Positions 1 to 7,836 are shown, counted from the stretch's first letter. The stretch: DNA of 37,070 bases from Paludibacteraceae bacterium (GCA_017444065.1 JAFSXJ010000140.1:1-37070), one strand, 5' to 3'. Notes: generated by a model not told the origin, from the letters alone. A program made the numbers and translations.

Positions 1-742
1 TCTGATCCATACGCCAGTTGTCGGGCACCTCAAGGGCAAAACGCTCGTAGAACGGATGATGCGTATAACTGGTCAGACTCACGTAGTTCTCCTCCTTCAG
101 GCCTAACGACTCAGCAAAGCTCTTCGGCGTATATTTCTTGCCGCGATAAGTGAACTCCTCCGGACACTTGCCCAGATACGTGTCATATATCGCCTGCAAT
201 CCCTCGCGCCATACGGGCGTAAGTTTGCGCAACTTGCCATTGATAAGTGCCTTAAGATAGCCGCCTGCTACGGCATCCAGCTCAGTGTGTACGGGCAGTG
301 TGTCGCTTTTCGACGCGCCGTAACGGATGCCAGGCATCGCGTCCTGCGGCACCAAGCCATAGTGGGTCATGCAGTACAGCACATCGTATGCGCTGCCGCC
401 GGGAGCGAAACTGCTGCCCTGACCGTACTGACGCACATAGTATGTTGCGCGGTCAATCATCGTCTTGCTCACCACGAACATCTCGCTCAGGTCATATTCG
501 CCCTTGCCCGTGCGCAGCAGTTCGCTCTCAAGGAAGCCGATGGTCGAGAACGCCCAGCACGTACTGGAGCGGTTCTGGTCTTTGACTGGTGTGATACCCA
601 CGCTGTCGATCGTGGTGAACTGGAATCCTTCGATACTGTCTTTCGCGGCTTTTGCCACGCTGTCCGCCGCTGCAATCTCTGCTGACTGCGCCGTCATACT
701 GACGAATAGCAGACACGTTACGATTAGTCTTAATGATTTCAT
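1..742 (-). CDS. Secreted bleomycin hydrolase/aminopeptidase C-like cysteine peptidase (5' part)
   Basis: This is a papain-like (C1B) peptidase, of which the first 247 residues lie in the window; the reading frame runs off the left edge and stays open throughout. Residues 1-21 form a signal peptide (MKSLRLIVTC start), so the enzyme should act in the periplasm or outside the cell rather than in the cytosol like classical PepC. The oxyanion glutamine and nucleophile are visible in KDQNRSSTCWAFS (Q56, C62). The following YDLSEMFVV, SAYDVLYCMTHYGLVP and SLTSYTHHPFYE segments are typical of the family. The His and Asn of the catalytic triad would lie beyond the edge. The start is ATG at 742, and a promoter at 794-825 reads into it. 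It probably hydrolyses peptides taken up as nutrients. Confidence 0.88.
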   Translation of the reverse strand, partial: MKSLRLIVTCLLFVSMTAQSAEIAAADSVAKAAKDSIEGFQFTTIDSVGITPVKDQNRSSTCWAFSTIGFLESELLRTGKGEYDLSEMFVVSKTMIDRATYYVRQYGQGSSFAPGGSAYDVLYCMTHYGLVPQDAMPGIRYGASKSDTLPVHTELDAVAGGYLKALINGKLRKLTPVWREGLQAIYDTYLGKCPEEFTYRGKKYTPKSFAESLGLKEENYVSLTSYTHHPFYERFALEVPDNWRMDQ

Positions 743-793
743 ATTATGGGCTTGTGTATCTCCGTTGGACGGAGTTGTTTTCGTTTTCCGCCA

Positions 794-825
794 CAAAGGT
801 ACAACTTTTTTCTCAATTTTCCAAA
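794..825 (-). promoter_or_regulatory. Bacteroidota-type promoter of the C1 peptidase gene
   Basis: Read on the minus strand, the -7 element TACCTTTG lies at 801-794 and a -33 TTTG at 825-822, separated by 20 bp. This matches the TTTG / TAnnTTTG pattern known for the Bacteroidota primary sigma factor. Transcription should start near 787, leaving a leader of about 45 nt before the ATG at 742. Confidence 0.7.
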
Positions 826-894
826 TATCTCCCTCAGAAAAATACAATTCACTGCCATAATTCCGCAAAATTTTCAAGATTCACCGTATAAACA

Positions 895-925
895 TTTCCA
901 TTCCTCAGATGTTTTTGTATCTTTG
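895..925 (+). promoter_or_regulatory. Orphan promoter with no gene behind it
   Basis: TTTC at 895-898 and TATCTTTG at 918-925, separated by 19 bp, match the Bacteroidota promoter pattern. The next gene starts at 1218 and has its own promoter at 1159-1189, so this one has no obvious coding target. It may drive a small RNA or be a relic. Confidence 0.5.
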
Positions 926-931
926 CTCTCT

Positions 932-1130
932 CAAATGGTATCTGCCGATGACCACGGAGCAATCCCTTTATTGATGCGGATTGCAAGCGACCTTTATTAG
1001 GCTATTAACACGTGATTAACATGTGATTAACACGCTATTCGATGTACGCTCTCCTAACTGCCACGTATAACTGTATGAAAATTAATCACAAATCCCACAG
1101 CGAAACCTGGCGGTTGAGTGCAAAAATTGC
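932..1130 (+). other. Possible small RNA region; gene-free stretch
   Basis: The stretch 743-1217 carries no convincing gene. Downstream of the promoter at 895-925 there is a perfect 7-bp stem, GCAATCC at 959-965 with GGATTGC at 978-984 and a 12-nt loop. Three 11-bp repeats at 1004-1036 follow. A 21-codon frame at 935-1000 begins almost at the predicted transcription start and resembles nothing known. A short non-coding transcript is possible, but no RNA family is recognised. Confidence 0.25.
1004..1036 (+). repeat. Three 11-bp tandem units
   Basis: The units are ATTAACACGTG, ATTAACATGTG and ATTAACACGCT, directly abutting. The first carries a CACGTG palindrome. The 11-bp period is shared with the larger arrays at 11012-11110 and 20567-20731, although the unit sequence differs. 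Confidence 0.75.
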
Positions 1131-1158
1131 AGTTTTATGAAAAAAAGTCACGCAATAC

Positions 1159-1189
1159 TTGCAAATGTGGGATTTTTTTTGTACCTTTG
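1159..1189 (+). promoter_or_regulatory. Promoter of the FtsB-like / ruvC group
   Basis: TTGC at 1159-1162 and TACCTTTG at 1182-1189, separated by 19 bp. The predicted start near 1196 leaves a leader of about 22 nt before the ATG at 1218. Confidence 0.65.
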
Positions 1190-1217
1190 TCTGCGATTTG
1201 GCAAAACAGGCTGACTG

Positions 1218-1532
1218 ATGAAACTTTCCGACATCCAAGCGTACATCGAGGAGCATCCGTGGCTGGGCAAATGGGTACTGAATAAGTATACCATCACTAC
1301 AGTCATCTTCGGCGTGTTCTTCTTGTTCGTAGGCGACCAGAGTCTGCTCAAGCAATTTCAGCGCGCGCGCCAGATGCACAGTCTGCAGCAGCAGATTGAC
1401 CAGAGTCGGGAGAACATCGCTACTTACCAGCGAGAACTCGACTACCTCGCCAACCCAGACAGCCTTGAGCGTTATGCACGTGAGCAATACCATATGCATG
1501 CACCGAATGAGGATGTTTACATAGTGAAATAA
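1218..1532 (+). CDS. FtsB/DivIC-like septum formation protein
   Basis: This 104-residue single-pass membrane protein has the build of the FtsB/DivIC family. It has a short cytosolic N-terminus, one transmembrane segment at about residues 25-41 (ITTVIFGVFFLFVGD), a periplasmic coiled coil rich in Gln and Arg at about 45-80, and the family's closing motif NPDSLERYAREQYHM. Relatives bridge FtsQ/DivIB and FtsL in the divisome and help activate septal peptidoglycan synthesis. The length is normal for the family. The gene is first behind the promoter at 1159-1189 and is followed after 15 nt by a small membrane protein gene. FtsB and DivIC cannot be told apart here. Confidence 0.85.
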   Translation: MKLSDIQAYIEEHPWLGKWVLNKYTITTVIFGVFFLFVGDQSLLKQFQRARQMHSLQQQIDQSRENIATYQRELDYLANPDSLERYAREQYHMHAPNEDVYIVK

Positions 1533-1547
1533 TCGCGGGAAGGATAG

Positions 1548-1706
1548 ATGAAAGCGGGAAAGATACTACTGATAATCGGACTGATTGTGGTCGGGGCAGG
1601 CGCTATACTCTCCACCCGGGACATCGAACCGTATGCCGATTATGCACTGGTCATTGGCGCAGTGCTTGTCGTGCTTTCCGGATCATTCAGAATGCGAAAT
1701 AAATGA
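1548..1706 (+). CDS. Small two-helix membrane protein
   Basis: This 52-codon frame begins MKAGKILLIIGLIVVGAG, starts at ATG 1548 and ends at TGA 1704-1706. Two hydrophobic segments (about residues 5-21 and 32-45) are separated by a charged turn, STRDIEPYAD, and the tail is basic (RMRNK). This is a hairpin inner-membrane protein of unknown function. It sits 15 nt behind the FtsB-like gene and on the same strand as ruvC. Support comes from the coding-like composition, the tight operon position and the clean membrane topology. The family is not recognised. Confidence 0.6.
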   Translation: MKAGKILLIIGLIVVGAGAILSTRDIEPYADYALVIGAVLVVLSGSFRMRNK

Positions 1707-1722
1707 TATTCCGCTGTGAAAT

Positions 1723-1757
1723 GTCAATTGTCAATTGTCCATTGTCAATTATCAATT
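1723..1757 (+). repeat. Five 7-bp tandem units in the operon gap before ruvC
   Basis: The units are GTCAATT, GTCAATT, GTCCATT, GTCAATT and ATCAATT. The array fills most of the 59-nt gap between the small membrane protein gene and ruvC. Such CAATTGTCAATTGTC spacers are common in Bacteroidota genomes. Confidence 0.85.
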
Positions 1758-1765
1758 AAATAGAC

Positions 1766-2389
1766 ATGCAGGATCAACTCGTCAACGAACATTGCATACT
1801 CGGCATTGACCCGGGAACGCTGTTCATGGGCTACGCCATCCTGCATACCGTAGGGCAAAAAGCGGAGATACGGGAGTTCAGCACCCTCGACGTTCACAAA
1901 CTTGACGACCAGTACGCACGCCTGCAGCAGGAGTTCTTCTTCATCCAACAACTCATCGACAAGCACCACCCTACCTGTCTGGCTATTGAGACGCAGTTCG
2001 TGGACAAGAACCCGCAGACGATGATAAAAATCGTGCATGCGCAAGGGGTTGCTATAGCTGCTGCGTTGTCAAAAGATGTGCCGATATACGAGTACTCGCC
2101 GATGAAAATCAAGATGGCTATCACCGGCAACGGGCACTCCACCAAGCAGCAGGTAGCCGACATGCTCCAGCGATTCCTGCACATACCGCCCGAGCAGATG
2201 CCGAAGACGCTTGACGCAACCGATGCACTGGGTATTGCCTACTGCCACTTCCTGCAACTCGGTCTGCCCGTCAGCACCGCCAAAGGCGCAAAGAACTGGA
2301 CAACCTTCGCCAAGCAGCACGGACTCGCCGACAGCGCAGCCACCACACCGAATCAGAAACTGATGGCGGCACTACGCGGCAAAAAATAG
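1766..2389 (+). CDS. ruvC: Holliday junction resolvase RuvC
   Basis: RuvC is a metal-dependent, RNase H-fold endonuclease that cuts Holliday junctions after RuvAB branch migration. All four acidic catalytic positions are visible: D15 in GIDPGT, E75 in LAIETQF, and D150 and D153 in LDATDALGIAYCH. The junction-binding segment (NPQTMIKIVHAQGVA) and the ITGNGHSTKQQV loop are also present. The protein has 207 residues, somewhat longer than the usual 160-190, because of a basic, low-complexity C-terminal tail that ends AALRGKK. The ATG at 1766 follows directly on a 7-bp repeat array with no Shine-Dalgarno sequence, which is normal for this phylum. Confidence 0.95.
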   Translation: MQDQLVNEHCILGIDPGTLFMGYAILHTVGQKAEIREFSTLDVHKLDDQYARLQQEFFFIQQLIDKHHPTCLAIETQFVDKNPQTMIKIVHAQGVAIAAALSKDVPIYEYSPMKIKMAITGNGHSTKQQVADMLQRFLHIPPEQMPKTLDATDALGIAYCHFLQLGLPVSTAKGAKNWTTFAKQHGLADSAATTPNQKLMAALRGKK

Positions 2390-2411
2390 GTTGAATTTCA
2401 GAGTGGTTGAC

Positions 2412-2471
2412 ACAATACTGAACAACTTTAAACAATACTGAACAATACTGAACTACACTGAACAATATTAA
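2412..2471 (+). repeat. Six 10-bp tandem units before the ferredoxin gene
   Basis: The units are ACAATACTGA, ACAACTTTAA, ACAATACTGA, ACAATACTGA, ACTACACTGA and ACAATATTAA, without gaps. They occupy most of the ruvC-ferredoxin spacer (2390-2491). The 10-bp period is close to one helical turn. Confidence 0.85.
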
Positions 2472-2491
2472 CAACTAAATATCAATTAATT

Positions 2492-2662
2492 ATGGCTTAC
2501 AAAATTTCTGATGACTGCATTGCATGCGGTACTTGTAAAGACGAATGCCCGATGGGTGCTATCTCCGAGGGTGAACACTACTCGATTGATCCTGAAATCT
2601 GCGTGGATTGCGGCACATGCGCTGACGTATGCCCCAGCGGCGCTATTGCTCCCGAAGCATAA
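2492..2662 (+). CDS. Ferredoxin with two 4Fe-4S clusters
   Basis: This 56-residue bacterial 2[4Fe-4S] ferredoxin begins MAYKISDDCIACGTC. Two CxxCxxCxxxCP motifs are complete, CIACGTCKDECP and CVDCGTCADVCP, separated by the usual acidic linker. It is a small soluble electron carrier, probably serving pyruvate:ferredoxin oxidoreductase, Rnf or hydrogenase-type enzymes encoded elsewhere. The ATG at 2492 gives the standard family N-terminus (MAYxIxDxC). A bidirectional hairpin terminator follows 25 nt after the stop codon. Confidence 0.93.
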   Translation: MAYKISDDCIACGTCKDECPMGAISEGEHYSIDPEICVDCGTCADVCPSGAIAPEA

Positions 2663-2687
2663 GCACGTTCGGCAATCTTTACAACAG

Positions 2688-2713
2688 CAACGCCTCCTTT
2701 TCGGGAGGCGTTG
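2688..2713. terminator. Bidirectional Rho-independent terminator
   Basis: CAACGCCTCC (2688-2697) pairs with GGAGGCGTTG (2704-2713) around a short TTTTCG loop, giving a 10-bp stem. It is extended outside by ACAAC/GTTGT. It lies between the convergent ferredoxin (+) and SlyD-like (-) genes, with T-rich flanks on one side and A-rich flanks on the other. Confidence 0.75.
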
Positions 2714-2782
2714 TTGTATGGGGACCCCGACGCAACCGAAGGTTGTGGTGGGCGAGCGGAGGCAATTGTGCGCTCTATGTCG

Positions 2783-3364
2783 TTAGCAACATCCGTTAGC
2801 ACAATCTGCCGAACGCGAGCCGCAGTCAGACTCGCAGGAGTTGCAGTCGCCTTTGCACCGACCGCATTGTCCGCGCTGGTGCAGCGCTTTGAGTTCGCCC
2901 GGCGTGACATCGCGCACATCAACAACCTTGCCCACGAAGTGCAGCGTCTCGCCTGACAGCGGATGGTTTAGGTCGATGGTTACCTTATCGTCGGTTATCT
3001 CTACGACCTGCGCGTTGATGACCTGCCCGTCAACGGTGTTCATCGGCACAATAGCACCTTCGTACACGCGCTCGGCGTCAAACTCGTCATCGCCATTGTA
3101 GAAGAGCTTCTTGTCCAGTGTCATGACGCCACTCTCGTCGTAATCACCGTATGCCTGCTCAGGCGTGATAACAAAGTCAAACGGGTCGTCAACATCCTTG
3201 CCGAGCATAGCGGCCTCAAACGCCGGTAGCATCATTCCTTCGCCATGGCAATAGATAAGCGGGCGCTCCATGGTCGCGGTCTCCATCACTTCCTCCTTGC
3301 CGTCTTCGCCTACCACAAACATCTCGTATATAAGGGTGGCAACTTTCTGGTTTTCAATCTTCAT
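2783..3364 (-). CDS. FKBP/SlyD-type peptidyl-prolyl isomerase with Cys-rich tail
   Basis: This 193-residue SlyD-like protein has the FKBP core with its inserted IF (chaperone) domain: VATLIYEMFVVGEDG, then LIYCHGEGMMLPAFEAAMLG, then the flap FDFVITPEQAYGDYDES. It also has the LNHPLSGETLHFVGKVVDVR block, which is diagnostic of the SlyD subfamily. The last 30 residues hold eight cysteines (QCGRCKGDCNSC...DCANGCC), a probable metal-binding tail comparable to the His/Cys tail of SlyD. It is likely a cytosolic folding helper and metallochaperone. It overlaps the end of gluQ by 11 nt and is the last gene of the efflux operon. Confidence 0.9.
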   Translation of the reverse strand: MKIENQKVATLIYEMFVVGEDGKEEVMETATMERPLIYCHGEGMMLPAFEAAMLGKDVDDPFDFVITPEQAYGDYDESGVMTLDKKLFYNGDDEFDAERVYEGAIVPMNTVDGQVINAQVVEITDDKVTIDLNHPLSGETLHFVGKVVDVRDVTPGELKALHQRGQCGRCKGDCNSCESDCGSRSADCANGCC

Positions 3365-4268
3365 ATTCGTATATTTTAATATCTTGCTTTGGAATATTGT
3401 CCCATGTGAACAGGGGCAAAAGTTGTTCGGGCGTCATCGGTTCAGGTGCCGCTACCAGCCCCAGCGCATGAGCCAGCTGTCCGATGATTTGCTCCGCCGT
3501 TCGGTTTGTTCGCATAGCACCGAGTGCCAGACTCCGGTCACGCTTGCACAGACGCTGCCCCTGATTGTTGACCAGCAACGGATGATGACAATACACCGGT
3601 GGCGCAAAACCTAACAGCCTGTACAGATAAATCTGCTGCGCTGCTGACAGAAGCAGGTCTCGCCCGCGCACGACCTCAGTCACGCCGCTCAACGCATCAT
3701 CAACAACCACCGCCAACTGGTAGGCAAACACTCCGTCGGAACGCCGGAGGATAAAGTCGCCACAATGCGTAGCCAGATTAACCGTCTGCTGTCCGTAAAC
3801 GCGGTCATCGTATATTATATCCTCATTCGGCACCATCAGCCGGACTGCTGCCGGACGACCTGTCACCTGCTTATTCCTGCATGTTCCGGGATAGACGATT
3901 CGTCCGTCAGACTCATGAGGCGCTTGCGCGGCGAGAATCTCGTTGCGCGTGCAGGTGCAAAGGTACGTATAATCCTGCAACTGCTGCAAGTATTGCCGGT
4001 AAATGTCTGTGCGTTGCGACTGATAGAGCACTTCTCCGTCCCACGTCAGCCCGAGCCACTCAAGGTCGCTCATCAGCCGGTCGGCGTACTCCTGCCGCGA
4101 GCGTTGCGGGTCAAGATCCTCAATCCTGAGTCTCCACATGCCTCCCTGCTGCTTGGCGGAGAGCCATGACAACAATGCCGCTGCCACGTTTCCCAGATGC
4201 ATCTCTCCCGTCGGTGACGGCGCGAACCGTCCGATCACGGCAGTAGAGATATCAGCGGGAGTTATCAT
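3354..4268 (-). CDS. gluQ: Glutamyl-Q tRNA(Asp) synthetase
   Basis: GluQ is a truncated glutamyl-tRNA synthetase paralogue that attaches glutamate to queuosine in the wobble position of tRNA(Asp). The 304 residues cover only the catalytic domain, with no anticodon-binding domain, as expected. The HIGH-type motif is in APSPTGEMHLGN, and the KMSKS equivalent is LCKRDRSLALG. A zinc site is suggested by YLCTCTRNE and YPGTCRN. Start ATG 4268 overlaps the stop of the upstream PII-like gene (ATGA), and the 3' end overlaps the slyD-like gene, so translation is probably coupled. Its place at the end of an efflux operon is odd, since the function is unrelated. Confidence 0.93.
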   Translation of the reverse strand: MITPADISTAVIGRFAPSPTGEMHLGNVAAALLSWLSAKQQGGMWRLRIEDLDPQRSRQEYADRLMSDLEWLGLTWDGEVLYQSQRTDIYRQYLQQLQDYTYLCTCTRNEILAAQAPHESDGRIVYPGTCRNKQVTGRPAAVRLMVPNEDIIYDDRVYGQQTVNLATHCGDFILRRSDGVFAYQLAVVVDDALSGVTEVVRGRDLLLSAAQQIYLYRLLGFAPPVYCHHPLLVNNQGQRLCKRDRSLALGAMRTNRTAEQIIGQLAHALGLVAAPEPMTPEQLLPLFTWDNIPKQDIKIYEYED

Positions 4269-4558
4269 ACTGTCTGCTCAATGTTCCAAACAAAGGCGCG
4301 GACGCCGACCTCCTCGTTACGCATATCAAGCTTGCGTATAGACTCAAGAAGTGCAGGCACTTTATCATCATCCACGACAGTAATCACGCAACTATTCATC
4401 TCCGGCCAGGCGTGGGTGCCACGGCGGGGTTCACCGCCATTGGTACCGCGCCCCTGCACCTGCTCAAAGAACGAGAAGCCACGGATGCCCAACACGTCTA
4501 ACATATACTCCACCCTGCCCGTATTGGCCTGGTTGAAAACTATCATCACACTTTTCAT
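4265..4558 (-). CDS. Small PII-like conserved protein
   Basis: This 97-residue soluble protein starts MKSVMIVFNQANTGRVEYM. The order of elements (MIVFNQ strand, RVEYMLDVLGIRGFSFFE, a Gly-rich loop QGRGTNGGEPRRGTHAWPE, then NSCVITVVDDDKVPALLESI) resembles the beta-alpha-beta fold of PII/CutA-like proteins with a T-loop-like glycine segment. That assignment is an inference from pattern, not a firm family call. It lies 13 nt behind the RND pump gene and overlaps gluQ by 4 nt. Similar small proteins beside RND pumps may sense or modulate the pump. A TTG six nucleotides upstream is a less likely start than ATG 4558. Confidence 0.7.
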   Translation of the reverse strand: MKSVMIVFNQANTGRVEYMLDVLGIRGFSFFEQVQGRGTNGGEPRRGTHAWPEMNSCVITVVDDDKVPALLESIRKLDMRNEEVGVRAFVWNIEQTV

Positions 4559-4571
4559 AAGCAATCAGTTA

Positions 4572-7500
4572 TCATTTATTAGCGTCGGCTTTCTTATCAT
4601 CTTTGACCTTGAGTTGCATGAAGATGAACTTCTTGCGGAGTTGTTCGGTCTTCTCTCTGTCACCATGGCGCGACATCACACCGTACAATACCGGCACGAT
4701 ATACAGCGTCAGGAACGTGCTGACCGTCAGACCGCCTATAACCACGATACCTAACGGCTGCCACATCTCGGCACCCTCGCCTTGTGAAACCGCCATCGGC
4801 ACCATACCAAGGATTGTGGTGAACGCCGTCATCAATACCGGACGAATACGGCTGCGGCCGGACATCTGGATTGCCTGATTGAGTTCGTAACCGCGCTCGC
4901 GCATCAGGTTGATGTAATCCACCAGCACGATACCGTTCTTCACCACGATACCCACCAGCAGCACAAGTCCCAAGGCTCCAATCATATCCAGTGAGCGATG
5001 CGTAATCCACAAGGCAATAATCACGCCGGACAGCGCGAACGGCACAGAGAACATAATAATTGCCGGCATTCGCAAACTCTCAAACTGAGAAGCCATGACA
5101 ATATACACAAGCAGGATAATCAGTGCTGCCAGCAGTATCATGTCGTGGAAAGTATCTTGCTGCGTCTCAAACGTACCACCGATATGTGTTGAGTAGCCTA
5201 CAGGCAGGTCAAGTTGCGGGACAACCTCAGCCTCAATCTGTTGCGCCAGCTCACCCAGCGACACCTCGTACGGGGTCACCTTCACCGTCACGATACGCTG
5301 ACGACTCTTGCGCTCGATGGTAGGCGGAGCCCAGTACTCGCCAATCTCCGCCACCTCACTAAGCTTGACCACCTTGCCGGCAGGCGTAGGAATAGACATA
5401 TTCAGCACATCGGAGATAGAGTTGCGGTCTTCCTCCTCAAGACGTACAACAATATCGTACTCCGAACCGTCGTCTTTCAGGTAACCGCTGGACATACCCG
5501 TCACGCGGTTGCGCAGATAGGTGGAGATTGTGGCTGAACTGAGTCCGAGACGCGATGCTTTCTCCTTATCTACAGTCACCTTGATATCCGGACGGTCATC
5601 CTCGCGGCTGATGTTCACATCACGTGCACCGGGCAGCTGCGAACTCAGGTAACGAGCCTGCTCGGCGAGTTGTGAGGTCTTGTCGAAGTCATAACCATAA
5701 ATCTCAAGGTCCACAGTATTATTGCTGCCACCGGGGCCGTTGGCTGCTACCTGGCACTGATACTCAATAATCTCAGGATACCTGGCCAGTTCCTGACGCA
5801 GAATCTCGGCAATCTCCCATATCGACTGCTCACGTTCCCACTTCTTCGGCAGACGGACGGTCATTGATATCTTGTTGTTCATTGTCGATGAGAACATTGC
5901 AGCGATGGTTGCGTCATCGTTCGAACCGGCAGATGTATTGATCAGCTGGATGCAAGGAACGAGTTCCACGAAGCGGGTCTCCAGTTTGCGGGCGGTCTTC
6001 AGGGTCTCCTCGATACGCGTACCACGCTGCAGTTTGACAGTCACGCTCAGACGGCCGTTATCCTGTTGCTGCATGAAGTCCGTACCTATCTTGCCTTGGA
6101 AGACTGGTATCAGAGAGGCACCGAACAATGCTAACAGAATTATCAGCGTCCAGGTCTTGTGCTTCAGGCACCAGCCCAGCGAACGGGCATACGCATCGTC
6201 CACTACATCCAGCAGACGAACAACTGTACGCTCATACAGCGACTTCTTGCCCGCCTCGTCGTCAACCAGGTTGCCGTTCTCATCCACATGCACCTTCTTG
6301 GCTTTCAGCAGTTTGGAGCAGAGCATAGGCGTCAACGAGATGGCCACAACAGTCGATGTACAGCACACAACCGTCACTATCCATCCCAATTCGTGGAACA
6401 TGATGCCCGCCATACCTGTAAGCATCGTCAGCGGCACAAACACGGCTACCAGCACAAGCGTGGTGGCGATAACGCTGACCCATACCTCGTTCGTAGCATA
6501 GATAGCCGCCTCTTGCGGGTCTTCACCTCGCTCCACATGGCGCGTGATGTTCTCCAGCACCACAATCGCATCGTCCACCACCATACCAATGGCAATGGTT
6601 AGCGAACAGAGGGAGATAATATTGATGGACGAATCGGCTACACCCAGATAAATAAATGCCACAATCAAGGCGATAGGTATAGTGATACCGATGATGATGG
6701 TCGCACGCCACTTGCCCAGGAAGAACAGTACGACCAGCACCACGAACAACAGCGCGTAAAGTACCGACTCCTCCAGCGAGTTGATACTGTTCTGGATATT
6801 GTCGGAAAAGTCGTATATCTTCTCAATCTTTACATCCGAGGGCAACTGCTTCTGTATCTTCGCCAGCTCTTTGCGCACATCATGACATACCTGCACGGTG
6901 TTTGCACCGGTCTGCTTGGCTATAATCAGACGCACAGACTCGCGGCCGTTAGTCTTCTCGTCGAGGCTGAGGTCTTTGATGGTATCCTTAACGGTTGCGA
7001 TGTCGCGGATGAACACCTGCTGCCCCTGCGGAGTCATCGTTACCATCAGGTTCTCAATCTCCGAGGACTCGATGTACTCGCTGCGCACCTGCATCTGGTA
7101 CTGCTCCTGCGGCATCTTGATGGTGCCTGAGGACATATTCAGGTTGTTAGCACTCACCACCTGACCTACCTGCTCCAGCGTTATGCCGTATGCATCAAGT
7201 TTCTGCTGGTCGATGTTCACATACACATAGCGGTCCGGTGCGCCGGAGAGCGATATGTTACCTATACCATCCACCTGATTGAGTTGAGGGATGACCTCGT
7301 CATTCAATATCTTGTCCAGACCGGCATAGGTCTCGTCGGCGGTAATCGAATACTGTGCCACAGGCATTGAACTCGTCGAAAGCTTGAATATCATCGGCGT
7401 GCCGCAGTTGTCTGGCAGGTTGTTCTTGGTCATATCCACGAACGAACGAACATCGTTCACCGCCTCGTCCATGTTACTGCCCCACTCCAGCTCCAGCACG

Positions 7501-7772
7501 ACCATCGACAGGTTGTCCTTACTCTGCGAGGTGATATGCTTCAGGTGATCGACGCTGGTCAGGGCGTTCTCCATGATCTTCGTCACGTTCGTCTCCATCT
7601 CACTCGCCGAAGCACCCGGATAAGTTGTCATCACCGTGATATACGGCGGATCCATCTCGGGGAACTGGTCGATAGGCAGCCTCAGGAACGAGAACACGCC
7701 TATCACGATCACCGCCACGAAGATTAATGCAGTGGTAACCGGTTTCTCTATCGCTGTTTTGTAAATTGCCAT
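4572..7772 (-). CDS. RND multidrug efflux pump, inner-membrane transporter (AcrB-like)
   Basis: This 1066-residue HAE-1-type RND permease is full length. Visible family marks are the N-terminal helix followed by LPIDQFPEMDPPYITV and YPGASASEME, the TM4 proton-relay pair in GMVVDDAIVVLENI (D400, D401), and two large periplasmic loops. The second repeat has the closing helices with GLVLLVGIVVKNGIVLVDYIN and IRPVLMTAFTTILGM. It exchanges protons for drugs, bile salts or similar amphiphiles across the inner membrane. Genes for its adaptor and outer-membrane channel are directly upstream, so the tripartite pump is complete. Translation begins at ATG 7772 (MAIYKTAIEKPVT), the usual N-terminus of the family. 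Confidence 0.95.
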   Translation of the reverse strand: MAIYKTAIEKPVTTALIFVAVIVIGVFSFLRLPIDQFPEMDPPYITVMTTYPGASASEMETNVTKIMENALTSVDHLKHITSQSKDNLSMVVLELEWGSNMDEAVNDVRSFVDMTKNNLPDNCGTPMIFKLSTSSMPVAQYSITADETYAGLDKILNDEVIPQLNQVDGIGNISLSGAPDRYVYVNIDQQKLDAYGITLEQVGQVVSANNLNMSSGTIKMPQEQYQMQVRSEYIESSEIENLMVTMTPQGQQVFIRDIATVKDTIKDLSLDEKTNGRESVRLIIAKQTGANTVQVCHDVRKELAKIQKQLPSDVKIEKIYDFSDNIQNSINSLEESVLYALLFVVLVVLFFLGKWRATIIIGITIPIALIVAFIYLGVADSSINIISLCSLTIAIGMVVDDAIVVLENITRHVERGEDPQEAAIYATNEVWVSVIATTLVLVAVFVPLTMLTGMAGIMFHELGWIVTVVCCTSTVVAISLTPMLCSKLLKAKKVHVDENGNLVDDEAGKKSLYERTVVRLLDVVDDAYARSLGWCLKHKTWTLIILLALFGASLIPVFQGKIGTDFMQQQDNGRLSVTVKLQRGTRIEETLKTARKLETRFVELVPCIQLINTSAGSNDDATIAAMFSSTMNNKISMTVRLPKKWEREQSIWEIAEILRQELARYPEIIEYQCQVAANGPGGSNNTVDLEIYGYDFDKTSQLAEQARYLSSQLPGARDVNISREDDRPDIKVTVDKEKASRLGLSSATISTYLRNRVTGMSSGYLKDDGSEYDIVVRLEEEDRNSISDVLNMSIPTPAGKVVKLSEVAEIGEYWAPPTIERKSRQRIVTVKVTPYEVSLGELAQQIEAEVVPQLDLPVGYSTHIGGTFETQQDTFHDMILLAALIILLVYIVMASQFESLRMPAIIMFSVPFALSGVIIALWITHRSLDMIGALGLVLLVGIVVKNGIVLVDYINLMRERGYELNQAIQMSGRSRIRPVLMTAFTTILGMVPMAVSQGEGAEMWQPLGIVVIGGLTVSTFLTLYIVPVLYGVMSRHGDREKTEQLRKKFIFMQLKVKDDKKADANK

Positions 7773-7801
7773 AAAACTCTTAACTTTCCACTTTTTAACT
7801 A

Positions 7802-7836
7802 CTCTATACTCTAAACCCTAAACTCTAAACTATTCA
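7802..7836 (-). repeat. 7-bp tandem units between adaptor and pump genes
   Basis: On the plus strand the units read CTCTATA, CTCTAAA, CCCTAAA and CTCTAAA, ending with a degenerate CTATTCA. The array fills the adaptor-pump gap and runs over the stop of the adaptor gene. The telomere-like look of CCCTAAA is incidental. Confidence 0.7.

Noticed and set aside
5872-6501. Open frame on the plus strand opposite the RND pump gene
   Set aside because: It is an antisense shadow of the pump gene, with low-complexity Ser/Thr-rich translation.
7802-7836. CCCTAAA units that look like telomere repeats
   Set aside because: They are one variant of the 7-bp spacer arrays found in several operon gaps here, in the middle of a bacterial operon.
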